A stretch of DNA of 64,000 nucleotides from Lacrimispora sp. BS-2 (GCF_040207125.1 NZ_CP157940.1:1860001-1924000), one strand, 5' to 3'; shown: positions 7,634 through 16,817, numbered from the stretch's first letter. Numbers and translations are program-made. Notes: generated by a model from the letters alone, not told the origin.

Positions 7634-8730
7634 TGAGTGATGCCGCTATTGCCTTTATCGGGCTTGGTCTCATCGGCGGCTCTATCGCCAGAGGGATCAA
7701 GCGTGAAGAACCTGATACAAAAATCATGGCCTACATGCGCACCCGTTCCAGGCTTTTGCAGGCAAAAGATGACGGGATCGTGGATGTTATCTTAGAGGGA
7801 ATCGGAGAAGAGCTCCGTGAATGTGATCTTATCTTCCTCTGTACTCCTGTGGAGTACAACGCAAAGTATCTGTCGGAAATCCAGCCCTTCCTAAAACCGG
7901 GAGCAATAATCACCGACGTAGGAAGCACCAAGACAGACATTCACGAAGAGGTAAGCCGTCTTGGCCTGGAAAGCCGGTTTGTGGGAGGACACCCGATGGC
8001 CGGTTCGGAAAAGACCGGATATGAAAATTCCACCGACCATTTACTTGAAAATGCCTATTATATCATTACCCCCACCGCGTCTTCCACAGAGGAACAGGTA
8101 AACCGCCTGGTGCGGATCGCAGGCATGATCGGCTCCATTCCCCTTGTTCTCGATTATCATGAACATGACTTTATTACAGCCGCAATCAGCCATCTGCCCC
8201 ATATCGTAGCCTCCAGCCTGGTGAACCTGGTAAAGGCTTCTGACAATAAAGAGGGGCTTATGAAGCGGCTCGCAGCCGGAGGCTTTAAGGATATTACAAG
8301 AATCGCTTCCTCCTCACCGGAAATGTGGGAGCAGATCTGTATGACAAACAGCCGGAATCTTTCCGTGATTCTGGAACGATACATTGCTTCCTTAAGCCAG
8401 ATCCTGGACGAGCTTAGGGCAAATGACAATCAATATATTTACCAGCTTTTTGAAACTTCCAGAGATTACCGCAACTCCTTTTCTGAAAAGGTTCCGGGTC
8501 TCATTGCACCGGAGTATTCCTTTACCGTTGACATGGCTGACGAAGTAGGCGCCATTTCTACCTTATCCGTCATCCTGGCCGCTAAGGGAATCAGTATTAA
8601 GAATATCGGCATCAACCACAACAGAGAACACGGAGAAGGAACCTTAAGGATTGGGTTTTATGACAAAGAAACCATGGATAACGCATGGAAGCAGCTGGAA
8701 CGGTACCATTATGATTTAATTTCAAATTAA
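7633..8730 (+). CDS. tyrA: Prephenate dehydrogenase
   Basis: It converts prephenate to 4-hydroxyphenylpyruvate with NAD in tyrosine synthesis. The Rossmann motif GLGLIGGS is at residues 10-17, HPMAGSE (near 117) is the substrate-binding signature, and the last 70 residues look like an ACT domain (VDMADEVGAISTLSVIL), which usually gives tyrosine feedback inhibition. The 365-aa length is normal for the Firmicute monofunctional enzyme with ACT domain. The start codon overlaps the aroF stop (TAATG), indicating translational coupling. Confidence 0.92.
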   Translation: MSDAAIAFIGLGLIGGSIARGIKREEPDTKIMAYMRTRSRLLQAKDDGIVDVILEGIGEELRECDLIFLCTPVEYNAKYLSEIQPFLKPGAIITDVGSTKTDIHEEVSRLGLESRFVGGHPMAGSEKTGYENSTDHLLENAYYIITPTASSTEEQVNRLVRIAGMIGSIPLVLDYHEHDFITAAISHLPHIVASSLVNLVKASDNKEGLMKRLAAGGFKDITRIASSSPEMWEQICMTNSRNLSVILERYIASLSQILDELRANDNQYIYQLFETSRDYRNSFSEKVPGLIAPEYSFTVDMADEVGAISTLSVILAAKGISIKNIGINHNREHGEGTLRIGFYDKETMDNAWKQLERYHYDLISN

Positions 8731-8744
8731 AAGAGAGGATTCCT

Positions 8745-10022
8745 ATGAAATTCACAAAAGCCTCCCCTTTAAAGGGCGAAATAACCATACCAGGTGACAA
8801 ATCCATCTCTCACCGCAGCGTGATGTTTGGTTCCATTGCAAAGGGAACCACGGAAATCAGCCACTTTCTCCAAGGAGCCGACTGCCTTTCCACCATCTCC
8901 TGCTTCAGGAAAATGGGAATACAGATTGAAAACAGCAATGACACCGTTATTGTCCATGGAAACGGACTCCGGGGCTTAAAAAAACCGGAAACCATCTTAG
9001 ACTGCGGAAACAGCGGTACCACCACACGCCTGATCTCCGGCCTTTTAGCTGCCCAGGATTTTGACGTAACCATAACCGGTGACGAATCCATTCAGAAACG
9101 TCCCATGAAGCGCATTATGGAGCCGTTATCCCTGATGGGAGCTGATATAAAGAGCGTAAAGGAAAATGGCTGCGCTCCCCTTTCCATAACCGGTAAAAAG
9201 CTTCACGGCATCCATTATACCAGCCCCGTGGCCTCTGCCCAGATAAAATCCTGCATTCTTTTAGCCGGACTGTATGCAGAAGGCGAGACAAAGGTTACGG
9301 AACCCTATGTGTCCAGAAATCATTCTGAAATCATGCTGAAGTACTTTGGTGCCAGTGTGAATACGGAAGGAACCACCGCATGTATTTCTCCTGCGGAAGA
9401 GCTCTACGGCAATAAAATGATTGTTCCGGGAGACATCTCTTCTGCTGCTTACTTTATTGCGGCAGGACTGATGGTTCCGGATTCTGAAATACTGATAAAG
9501 CATGTAGGCATTAACCCCACCCGGGACGGAATCATTCACGTTTGCCGGGATATGGGAGCAGATATCACCCTTTTAGAGGTAAATACGGATTCCGGGGAAC
9601 CTACTGCGGATATTCTGGTAAAATCCGGCACTCTCCATGGCGTTACAATCGGCGGAGCTATCATACCTACCCTCATCGACGAGCTTCCCATGATCGCTGC
9701 TATGGCTTGTCTGGCAGAAGGGGAAACCATCATCAAGGATGCGGCCGAATTAAAGGTAAAGGAATCCAATCGTATTGAGGTCATGGTGAAGAATCTGTCT
9801 GCCATGGGAGCCGATGTCGCGGAAACAGAGGATGGCATGATCATCAGAGGGGGAAAGCCTCTTCACGGCGCTGTCATAGACAGCAGACTTGATCACCGGA
9901 TCGCCATGACCTTTGCTGTGACCGGGCTGTGTGCAGAAGGGGAAACAGAAATTTTAGGCGCAGAATGCGTGAATATCTCTTATCCGGGTTTTTATCAGGA
10001 TCTGAAGCGATTGATGAAATAA
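8745..10022 (+). CDS. aroA: 3-phosphoshikimate 1-carboxyvinyltransferase (EPSP synthase)
   Basis: It joins shikimate 3-phosphate and phosphoenolpyruvate. The 425-residue protein has the GDKSISHR signature at 17-24, GNSGTTTRL near 90 and DSRLDHRIAM near the C-terminus, all hallmarks of EPSP synthase. An AGAGAGG site precedes the ATG, 14 bases after tyrA. It is the last gene of the aroF-tyrA-aroA operon and is followed by a strong terminator. The operon lacks aroB, aroC and aroE, which must lie elsewhere. Confidence 0.95.
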   Translation: MKFTKASPLKGEITIPGDKSISHRSVMFGSIAKGTTEISHFLQGADCLSTISCFRKMGIQIENSNDTVIVHGNGLRGLKKPETILDCGNSGTTTRLISGLLAAQDFDVTITGDESIQKRPMKRIMEPLSLMGADIKSVKENGCAPLSITGKKLHGIHYTSPVASAQIKSCILLAGLYAEGETKVTEPYVSRNHSEIMLKYFGASVNTEGTTACISPAEELYGNKMIVPGDISSAAYFIAAGLMVPDSEILIKHVGINPTRDGIIHVCRDMGADITLLEVNTDSGEPTADILVKSGTLHGVTIGGAIIPTLIDELPMIAAMACLAEGETIIKDAAELKVKESNRIEVMVKNLSAMGADVAETEDGMIIRGGKPLHGAVIDSRLDHRIAMTFAVTGLCAEGETEILGAECVNISYPGFYQDLKRLMK

Positions 10023-10060
10023 AATAAATCAGTGATGCATTTTATATCTGATTACCAAAA

Positions 10061-10127
10061 GAGGGTGTTGCAAAAAGCATCATTGCTCCACAGATGATTT
10101 TTCATCTATTTTGCAACGCCCCCTTTT
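10061..10127 (+). terminator. Terminator of the aro operon, possibly bidirectional
   Basis: GGGTGTTGCAAAA pairs with TTTTGCAACGCCC (one G-U pair) and is followed by CCTTTTT. The reverse strand is weaker but may also serve the convergent cysteine hydrolase gene. Confidence 0.8.
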
Positions 10128-10139
10128 TATTGATTGATT

Positions 10140-10652
10140 TTATAAAACCTCGATTTGGCACATCTTCATAGCCTCTAACGCATTCTCATGGCTTTTTAAA
10201 GTCACACCGGCACAGCAGGAGGAGTCCACCATAACTGGAATCTCCGGAAGAAAGGCTTTGACCAGCAGGGCATTGGATATTACGCAGATGTCCGTACATA
10301 AGCCCACCAATTCAATGGATTCATACTCTCTTTCTGCCACATATTCTCCAAGCACCGAGCTTCCAAAGGTGTTTTTTTCAAAACGCATTCCCTGAAACTC
10401 TTTTAAGGAATCATCAAGCTCCCAGCCGGCAGTTCCCCTGACACAATGAGCGACCGGAAGCTTTTTCCCTTCCTGAGAATTAAGATAAGTCTCCTCATGG
10501 GTATCCAGGGTGAAGATCACCTCATCTCCGGCTTCCTGATATTCCTCTATTTTTCTTTTTACATTAGGAACGATAGACACCGCCTCCGGTGTTCCCAGAG
10601 AGCCGTCGATAAAATCCTTTTGCATATCTACAACGATCAATAACTTCTTCAT
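10140..10652 (-). CDS. Cysteine hydrolase of the isochorismatase/nicotinamidase family
   Basis: The 170-residue enzyme has the Asp-Lys-Cys triad of this family: D9 in VVDMQKDF, K93 in FEKNTFG and C123 in CTDICV. The metal-binding and lid features of PncA-type nicotinamidases seem present (DTHEETY, HCVRGT), so hydrolysis of nicotinamide to nicotinate is the best guess; other amidases of the family are possible. The ATG at 10650-10652 is preferred, with GGAGG 7 bases upstream, over an in-frame TTG 6 bases earlier. It is monocistronic and convergent with the aro operon. Confidence 0.82.
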   Translation of the reverse strand: MKKLLIVVDMQKDFIDGSLGTPEAVSIVPNVKRKIEEYQEAGDEVIFTLDTHEETYLNSQEGKKLPVAHCVRGTAGWELDDSLKEFQGMRFEKNTFGSSVLGEYVAEREYESIELVGLCTDICVISNALLVKAFLPEIPVMVDSSCCAGVTLKSHENALEAMKMCQIEVL

Positions 10653-10852
10653 GGACAAACCTCCAATAATAAATAGTATTTATAGTTTATCACAATTTGT
10701 ACGCATAAGCATATTATTTTTCATCACATTTTTGCTGGAATTATTGTCCTCACCTGATCCTTATAATTTATTGAATACACGAAAGCTGTTGCAGGTGCAA
10801 TGATTGTAGCTTAGTTACTATCTGTATAGAAAGTCCACGACTTCTTATCTGA

Positions 10853-11953
10853 TCAATCAGAAAATCTATAAATATTTAGGTTCCCATCTTGACCTATATA
10901 ACCTATTGATTTTCCATTCGCTCTGATAGGATTGCTATTGGCTATTTTCTCATAAACCTTTTTACCAATATCGATTAAATAGATATCATTTAAGGTTTGC
11001 AATGCAACAACTTTATTGTTAATTCGATATGCCTGTATTATATCATTCCCTGATTCAATGTCAGGAATCTTCATATCTATGTATTTTCCATTTTCTAATA
11101 TATAAATAGTTCCTACATCATTTAAAGGCATTTCTGAAGCATAATCGGATGTTATAACACAGTTAATATCCCCTGTAACATACAGTAACTTTCTTGGAAG
11201 CTTAATCGGCAGTTTTTGAACATGTTCTTCTATAAAATCATAATAAAATAATTCAGGTTTACCAGTTTCATCCGGATTAATGTCCTCATCATTAAAACTG
11301 ATGATTTCAAATATTATTCCATTATCAAACCCGTCCGCTGCCTGCAGCAAATTACCATCATAATTTCCTTTTTCGTTTTTAAAATACGAATAGCTGCCAA
11401 TTACCTTGCTCACTTTGGTTTTTAGATTATATAAAATTAAAGGCTGCTCTACAGTACCATCATTGTATAGTCCATAATTTACCAATAGGCAATCTCCTAT
11501 TACCTCTATCGTTGGCATACCGCTGCAATTTACGCGGAATAGTATTTCCTCATATCTTCTGCCTATTTGTTTAATTATAAAAGACATTTGTTCTTCTGCA
11601 GAGAACTCACATATGATTAAACGATCTCCATACATTTGATTGCATAATATAGCGGACGCATGAGATGTATAAATAGGGTTGGTAACCCCATTCTCAGTTA
11701 TATAATATTCGTACCCATCTTCCAGGGACTTAAAGGAATAAATGATTCCATCTTTGTATCCGCCCAGGCCGAAGGAGGCAATGCTGTTTTTACTTTCTTT
11801 ACCGTTCATTTCCATTAGGGCCTCTTCATAATTAATAGATCCCGGACGAAGGCGATATGTTTTATTCCTTTCATTAAAATTAAGAACTATCACAACTGTA
11901 AGTATTAAGAATATTCCAATTCCAACATAAATGCTGCTTTTTTTCTTCATCAT
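10853..11953 (-). CDS. Membrane-anchored extracellular protein of unknown function
   Basis: The 366-residue protein starts with three lysines and one hydrophobic segment (about residues 7-25) and then a long extracytoplasmic region. That region has many short strands with repeated Tyr/Ile-Asn-Gly turns, as in a beta-propeller, but I cannot assign a family. A GGAGAG site precedes the ATG. The base composition is AT-richer than the aro operon. It overlaps the end of a short upstream ORF (11880-12071). Confidence 0.7.
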   Translation of the reverse strand: MMKKKSSIYVGIGIFLILTVVIVLNFNERNKTYRLRPGSINYEEALMEMNGKESKNSIASFGLGGYKDGIIYSFKSLEDGYEYYITENGVTNPIYTSHASAILCNQMYGDRLIICEFSAEEQMSFIIKQIGRRYEEILFRVNCSGMPTIEVIGDCLLVNYGLYNDGTVEQPLILYNLKTKVSKVIGSYSYFKNEKGNYDGNLLQAADGFDNGIIFEIISFNDEDINPDETGKPELFYYDFIEEHVQKLPIKLPRKLLYVTGDINCVITSDYASEMPLNDVGTIYILENGKYIDMKIPDIESGNDIIQAYRINNKVVALQTLNDIYLIDIGKKVYEKIANSNPIRANGKSIGYIGQDGNLNIYRFSD

Positions 11954-12071
11954 TGCTATCTCTCCATTTTACTATATGCCTTTCTTTACTTGTTCCTATA
12001 TAAGTTTTTGTAATATCTACCGTTCCTGTTTTATTGATTGCCCAGGAAGAAGCTGTTTTCTTTACTTTCAT
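11880..12071 (-). CDS. Short ORF with strong ribosome binding site, upstream of the anchored protein
   Basis: This 63-codon ORF begins with ATG after a textbook GGAGG (7-base spacing). It overlaps the start of the next gene by 74 bases in a different frame. The first 40 residues look protein-like (basic, Ser/Thr-rich); the part that overlaps the downstream gene does not. It may be a small gene that lost its original stop, or a leader for translational coupling. No family is recognised. Confidence 0.4.
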   Translation of the reverse strand: MKVKKTASSWAINKTGTVDITKTYIGTSKERHIVKWRDSNDEEKKQHLCWNWNILNTYSCDSS

Positions 12072-12326
12072 AAAAAATCCTCCCTGTAGTTTTTTAGGTT
12101 TACATCTATATAACGTACAAGGAGATAAAACGGGACAATTTTTTCATTTTTGTAATAATATTTCATCTTCTCCATTCCCACTTTCAAGAAGTATAATTTT
12201 CGCAGCAATCAAAAGAAAAGAAATGTATGGATGGATGGCAATTAATATAGTATAATTTTCGATAACAATGAAAGTTGATATAAAGATAATTTATATTAGC
12301 TTTACTCAGAAAGTAAGGTGAAGAAA

Positions 12327-13061
12327 ATGCACAGCCATGTTGCAGCCATGTTTCATGATTGGGAAGAAGCTTTAATTTGGTCATGTTTGCAAGGTCATAT
12401 GGGAAATATTATCTTAGATAATGAAAAAAATCCCGCGTCTGCAATGATTCAAATCGGTGACTTCTGCTTTATTGCAGGCCAGCCAAATACCGCCCTGTTT
12501 CATGATATAGAAGGAGAAAAGCTGCTCATACCGAAAGATAAAGCCTGGGAAGCACTGATCGAGGATTTTTTTGATAGCCGGGTAAATAAAATATTTCGCT
12601 ATGCAATTAAAAAGGAACCAGATGTTTTTGATAATGCAAGACTGACTTCTTTCATTAATGGCCTCGATGATTGTTATGAGCTTCGGATGATAGACAGAGA
12701 AGTATATGAATTGGCTCGAAAGGAAGCATGGTCTGTGGATTTATGTTCTCAGTTTAATGATTATGCCGACTATCAGCGCTGGGCATTCGGTGTATCCATT
12801 TTACACAATGGTAAATTGGTGGCAGGCGCTTCCCCTTATGCTGTTTATAATAATGGTATTGAAATAGAGATAGATACAAGGCCCGATTATAGAGGCAAGG
12901 GATTGGCGACAGTGTGTGGCGCCAAATTGATACTTGAATGCCTGGCACGAAATCTTTATCCAAGTTGGGACGCTCATGACTTACGTTCTGTTGCCTTAGC
13001 GGAAAAACTCGGTTATCACCTTTCCCATCCATATGTGACATATGAACTGAAGGGCAGGTAG
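12327..13061 (+). CDS. GNAT-family acetyltransferase
   Basis: The 244-residue protein has its GNAT domain in the C-terminal half. The acetyl-CoA loop reads RPDYRGKGLAT, followed by a helix and a strand pair ending near LAEKLGY, typical of the clostridial two-part GNAT family. The N-terminal half probably shapes the acceptor site; the acceptor is unknown. The ATG at 12327 is preferred because AAGGTG lies 6 bases upstream; an in-frame GTG 9 bases earlier is the alternative. The gene is monocistronic, with a terminator just after it. Confidence 0.83.
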   Translation: MHSHVAAMFHDWEEALIWSCLQGHMGNIILDNEKNPASAMIQIGDFCFIAGQPNTALFHDIEGEKLLIPKDKAWEALIEDFFDSRVNKIFRYAIKKEPDVFDNARLTSFINGLDDCYELRMIDREVYELARKEAWSVDLCSQFNDYADYQRWAFGVSILHNGKLVAGASPYAVYNNGIEIEIDTRPDYRGKGLATVCGAKLILECLARNLYPSWDAHDLRSVALAEKLGYHLSHPYVTYELKGR

Positions 13062-13073
13062 GCGAATGAACAT

Positions 13074-13116
13074 AAAGCGGTTTATCGGTATTTTTAGTAT
13101 CGAAACCCGCTTTTTT
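13074..13116 (+). terminator. Terminator after the GNAT gene
   Basis: GCGGTTT and CGGTA pair with TATCG and AAACCCGC across a short loop, with small bulges, and are followed by six T residues. Confidence 0.75.
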
Positions 13117-13138
13117 ATGTTCTATTATTAACAATATT

Positions 13139-13535
13139 TTAATTTATTTTTATACCTTCTGCAACTTTAAAAATCTCATTTCTATCGACATTTCCATACA
13201 CAACAAAGTAATAGCCATGGCTGCTTCCGTAGATATATCCAGTATTTTCCAATTGCCTCATATCCCATTTCATTTGCATATCTAAGATGTATGAATATCC
13301 GATCTTCCATTGTAAACTCGGATAATAGCTCTGTCATCTCTTGTATTTCTGCCGTATTTATGTTTTCCTCTTCCGGACTATTCACCCGTCCGCAATGCTG
13401 AGCTTCAAAAGTATCAACGGAGATAAGCCTTTCTGATTCTCTAATGACATCCATAGATGCATTTTTCACTATAGTAACGCAGAAAGCCATCATTTGGGGA
13501 CATGGTAAGCTGAAAATTTTTTCAATATTATCCAT
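13139..13535 (-). pseudogene. Scar of an ECF-type sigma factor fused out of frame to an anti-sigma tail
   Basis: Reading on the minus strand from 13535, the first 95 or so codons resemble the end of sigma region 2, the linker and the start of region 4 (LSEFTMEDRIFIHLRYANEMGYEAIG) of a clostridial sigma-70 family factor. Region 2 proper and the rest of region 4 are missing. At about 13240 the sequence switches to another frame that encodes TGYIYGSSHGYYFVVYGN and ends at 13139. This tail looks like the C-terminus of a DUF4367-type protein, often encoded just after such sigma genes. The best reading is an internal deletion that joined two neighbouring genes, plus loss of the sigma 5' end. Confidence 0.6.
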
Positions 13536-13638
13536 AATTTTTAGAAAGGCAGACGATACGGTATCATTGTAACCCAGGGAAAGTGAAAAAACAACAGTCA
13601 GGTGCAGAACGAAACCCTGCCACCACTCCTTCCAGGCG
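13536..13638 (+). other. Possible structured leader remnant
   Basis: The stretch contains CAGGGAAAGTG and CAGGTGC...CCCTGCCACC, which can form stems, and it ends at a hairpin with a T-tract (13639-13661). The arrangement resembles a riboswitch expression platform, but no downstream gene is left to control and I cannot match it to a class with confidence. A decayed cobalamin-type element is one possibility. Confidence 0.25.
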
Positions 13639-13661
13639 GACAGGCAATTCCTGTCTTTTTT
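13639..13661 (+). terminator. Small terminator upstream of the T-box promoter
   Basis: GACAGG (13639-13644) pairs with CCTGTC (13650-13655) and is followed by TTTTTT. It would insulate the T-box promoter from upstream transcription. Confidence 0.6.
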
Positions 13662-13671
13662 AAATTAACAG

Positions 13672-13700
13672 TTGACAAATCCATACATACGTATTAATAT
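13672..13700 (+). promoter_or_regulatory. Promoter of the T-box leader
   Basis: Perfect TTGACA (13672-13677) and TAATAT (13695-13700) with a 17-base spacer. Confidence 0.75.
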
Positions 13701-13729
13701 ACTGTTTAAATGAAATAATAATAAACCGT

Positions 13730-13993
13730 TGAAAAAGAAGAGTAAGCTTTGCATGCGATATTTCAGAGAGCCGCCGTTGGTGTGAGTGCGGTATAAAGCT
13801 GATAGCTGAATGGACTTTTGAGGGCGGCCCCGAACCATTGTTTCAGTAGGGGCTGACGGAGACCACAACCGTTATTTATCGTGGCATATATGTTAGTATA
13901 TGAAAAGTGGGCTTTTATAAAGTCAATTTGAGTGGCACCGCGGATTGTTGATTCGTCTCAAGTACGTTTTTTAGCGTACTTGGGACTTTTTTT
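13730..13993 (+). promoter_or_regulatory. T-box riboswitch, tryptophan-specific
   Basis: The leader has the hallmarks of a T-box. AGAGAGCC lies in stem I, the specifier loop reads GAA-TGG-AC with the Trp codon UGG at 13811-13813, and the conserved T-box TGGCACCGCGG is at 13933-13943. Its UGGC would pair with the G-CCA end of uncharged tRNA-Trp. The intrinsic terminator is a 12-bp stem (13955-13966 with 13975-13986) and a run of seven T. Uncharged tRNA-Trp should favour the antiterminator and so turn on the ABC transporter genes that follow. Confidence 0.93.
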
Positions 13994-14057
13994 ATTTTCA
14001 GGATATCCGCTCACTCCCTCATCCTGTCAACGGAAACCATTTTAAGGAGGAAATATT

Positions 14058-15128
14058 ATGAAAAAATCAATCAAAACCCTGTTACTGGCAGCCCTGGCTG
14101 CTGCCGCACTCTCCGGCTGTTCTTCCAAGGCAGCTCCGGAAAAAACTGCTGATAATAATTCCACCCAGGCTTCTTCCAATGCAGAGGCAGGGAGTGAAAC
14201 TACCAAGGACGGCACATCCTATACCATCGGCATCGGACAGTTTGCAGAGCATGGTTCCCTTGACAACTGCCGGATCGGCTTTTTACAGGGCCTTGCAGAG
14301 GAAGGGATCGAGGAAGACAAAAACTTAACGGTCATGTACGAAAATGCCCAGGCTGACGGAGGCACCGCAAGCCAGATCATAAACAACTTTCTTTCCAAAA
14401 AAGCGGATTTGATCTGCGCCATTGCTACCCCAATGGCCCAGTCCGCCTACAGCGGTGCAAAGAAAGCCAATGTTCCTGTCATTTTCACGGCAGTTACGGA
14501 TCCAACAGCCGCAGCCCTGGCAAAAGAGGACGGAAGTCCGGTGGGTGAAATCACCGGAACCAGCGACAAGCTTCCAGTGGAAAAACAGTTGGAAATGATC
14601 CGCAAGATCCTTCCCGATGCCAAGACCATCGGAATCCTTTACAGCACCAGTGAAGTGAACTCAGAAGCAGCGATCAGGGAATATAAAGCCGCTGCCGCTT
14701 CCTATGGCTTTGAAATCGTAGAAGGCCCTGTATCCGCAACCGCTGATATCCCTCTGGCAACTGACAGCATTCTGGAAAAGGTGGACTGCTTAAACAATTT
14801 AACAGATAACACGGTAGTAAGCTCTCTTCCGCTAATCCTGGATAAGGCCGGAAAGAAGAACATCCCCGTATTCGGAAGTGAAGTAGAGCAGGTAAAAATC
14901 GGCTGTCTTGCCTCCATGGGGCTTGATTATGTGGACTTAGGCAGGCAGACCGGTATCATGGCCGCAAAGGTATTAAAGGGCGAAGCAAAGGCAAGCGAAA
15001 TGAACTTTGAAGTGATCAGGGAAGCCGCGTTCTACGGAAATTCTAAGGTTGCCGAGAGCCTGGGAATCACCCTGCCGTCAGAGCTTACCGGCTCAGCCGC
15101 TGAAATTTTTACCGATATTACCCACTAG
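14058..15128 (+). CDS. trpX: ABC transporter substrate-binding lipoprotein, predicted tryptophan (TrpX)
   Basis: The 356-residue protein has a lipoprotein signal with the lipobox LSGC ending at Cys20, a low-complexity linker and an ABC_sub_bind-type periplasmic-binding fold. Members of this family are known as the TrpX component of a predicted tryptophan transporter in Firmicutes. The Trp T-box immediately upstream is the main evidence for the substrate. AAGGAGG precedes the ATG. It is the first gene of a three-gene transporter operon. Confidence 0.88.
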   Translation: MKKSIKTLLLAALAAAALSGCSSKAAPEKTADNNSTQASSNAEAGSETTKDGTSYTIGIGQFAEHGSLDNCRIGFLQGLAEEGIEEDKNLTVMYENAQADGGTASQIINNFLSKKADLICAIATPMAQSAYSGAKKANVPVIFTAVTDPTAAALAKEDGSPVGEITGTSDKLPVEKQLEMIRKILPDAKTIGILYSTSEVNSEAAIREYKAAAASYGFEIVEGPVSATADIPLATDSILEKVDCLNNLTDNTVVSSLPLILDKAGKKNIPVFGSEVEQVKIGCLASMGLDYVDLGRQTGIMAAKVLKGEAKASEMNFEVIREAAFYGNSKVAESLGITLPSELTGSAAEIFTDITH

Positions 15129-15166
15129 TATTAAAAACAAGGAATATAATTGGAGGAAGTTAAACC

Positions 15167-16051
15167 ATGTCAATCATACTTGGCGTTTTGGAAGAAGGCC
15201 TGGTCTATGCCATTATGGCACTGGGCGTTTACATCACTTATAAGATTCTGGATTTTCCGGATCTTTCTGTGGATGGAACCTTCCCTTTGGGAGGCGCAAT
15301 CACCGTTACCCTCATCCTGGCCGGACTAAACCCGGTGGCAACGCTTTTAATTGCCTTTGCCGTCGGAGCCCTAGCCGGATGCATCACCGGCTTCATCCAT
15401 GTAAAATTAAAGGTACGGGATCTTCTGTCAGGTATCATTGTCATGACTGCCCTCTATTCTGTGAACCTAAGGGTGGCCGGAAAATCTAATGTTCCGTTTT
15501 TTAACAGTGACACCATTTTCGAAAACAGCTTTGTATACGGTCTGTTTCCCGAAAAGTTTGCAGATATCAGCGTGGTGATCATACTGGCTGTCATCGTGGT
15601 GATCGTTAAGATTTTACTGGACCAGTATCTAAAGACCCGCTCCGGTTATTTATTAAGGGCTGTGGGGGACAATGAAACCCTTGTCACCTCTCTTGCCAAG
15701 GACAAAGGCATGGTAAAGATCATCGGCCTTGCTATTGCAAACGGTCTGGCCGCTCTGGCCGGTTCCGTATACTGCCAGCAGAAAGGCTTTTTTGAAATCA
15801 GTATGGGAACAGGGACCATTGTCATCGGCCTTGCTAATGTGATCATTGGAACAAAGCTGTTTAAAAAGATCGGGTTTGTGAAATCCACCACTGCAGTTAT
15901 TATCGGCTCTATCATTTACAAAGCCTGCGTGTCATTTGCCATTTATCTGGGAATGGAAGCATCGGATTTAAAACTGATCACATCCGTGCTGTTCCTGGCC
16001 ATTCTGGTACTCAGCAACGGCAGGGAAAAGAAGGTGAAACATCATGCTTGA
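15167..16051 (+). CDS. trpY: ABC transporter permease, predicted tryptophan (TrpY)
   Basis: The 294-residue integral membrane protein has about eight hydrophobic segments and the branched-chain-amino-acid-type permease fold (BPD_transp_2). The N-terminus VYAIMALGVYITYKILDFPD is typical of the permease that accompanies TrpX-type binding proteins. It begins 38 bases after trpX and overlaps the ATPase gene by 8 bases. Its substrate follows from the T-box. Confidence 0.88.
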   Translation: MSIILGVLEEGLVYAIMALGVYITYKILDFPDLSVDGTFPLGGAITVTLILAGLNPVATLLIAFAVGALAGCITGFIHVKLKVRDLLSGIIVMTALYSVNLRVAGKSNVPFFNSDTIFENSFVYGLFPEKFADISVVIILAVIVVIVKILLDQYLKTRSGYLLRAVGDNETLVTSLAKDKGMVKIIGLAIANGLAALAGSVYCQQKGFFEISMGTGTIVIGLANVIIGTKLFKKIGFVKSTTAVIIGSIIYKACVSFAIYLGMEASDLKLITSVLFLAILVLSNGREKKVKHHA

Positions 16052-16817
16052 ACTACAAAATATCAATAAATATTACAATCAGGGAACGGTCAATGAGATG
16101 TGCCTGTTCCAGGACTTTAATCTCACCATTAAAGACCGGCAGTTCGTATCTGTGGTAGGAAGCAACGGCTCCGGCAAGACTTCCATGTTAAATATCATCT
16201 GCGGAAGCATTCCTTTGGACAGCGGTTCTATCCGGGTGGGCGGCACCGACATCACCAGTATGCCGGAATTTAAGCGCCAGCGCCGCATCGGAAGAGTCTA
16301 CCAGAACCCTGCCATGGGCACATGCCCTAATATGACCATCCTTGAAAATATGGCTCTGGCTGATGCCAAGGGAAAACCCTTTAACCTTCTTCCGGGGACT
16401 AACAAGCAGCGGATATCCTATTACAGGGAGCAGCTTCGTTTTCTTGGCCTTGGCTTAGAGGATAAGCTCCATGTAAAGGTGGGAGTACTTTCCGGCGGCC
16501 AGAGGCAGGCCATGGCCCTTCTCATGTCCACCATGACTCCCATTGAATTTTTGATCCTTGATGAGCACACTGCTGCCCTGGATCCAAAAACAGCCGAGAA
16601 CATTATGGAGCTGACGGATAAGATTGTAAAGGAAAAGCATCTTACCACCATTATGGTTACCCATAACCTTCGTTATGCCATAGAATACGGAAACCGCCTT
16701 CTGATGATGCATCAGGGAAATGCCATCATTGATAAAGAAGGGGAAGAAAAAACCAATTTAGATGTAGATTACATTTTAGAGAAATTCAATGAGATCAGCA
16801 TTGAATGCGGAAATTAG
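16044..16817 (+). CDS. trpZ: ABC transporter ATP-binding protein, predicted tryptophan (TrpZ)
   Basis: The 257-residue ATPase has Walker A GSNGSGKT at 39-46, signature LSGGQRQA, Walker B FLILDEHTAALD and the switch histidine in MVTHN. It energises uptake by the TrpX/TrpY system. Its start overlaps the permease gene, and a strong terminator follows. Confidence 0.9.
   Translation: MLELQNINKYYNQGTVNEMCLFQDFNLTIKDRQFVSVVGSNGSGKTSMLNIICGSIPLDSGSIRVGGTDITSMPEFKRQRRIGRVYQNPAMGTCPNMTILENMALADAKGKPFNLLPGTNKQRISYYREQLRFLGLGLEDKLHVKVGVLSGGQRQAMALLMSTMTPIEFLILDEHTAALDPKTAENIMELTDKIVKEKHLTTIMVTHNLRYAIEYGNRLLMMHQGNAIIDKEGEEKTNLDVDYILEKFNEISIECGN

Noticed and set aside
7633..10022. Alternative genes on the minus strand of the aro operon
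   Set aside because: Several open frames exist but all are shadows of tyrA and aroA without start signals.
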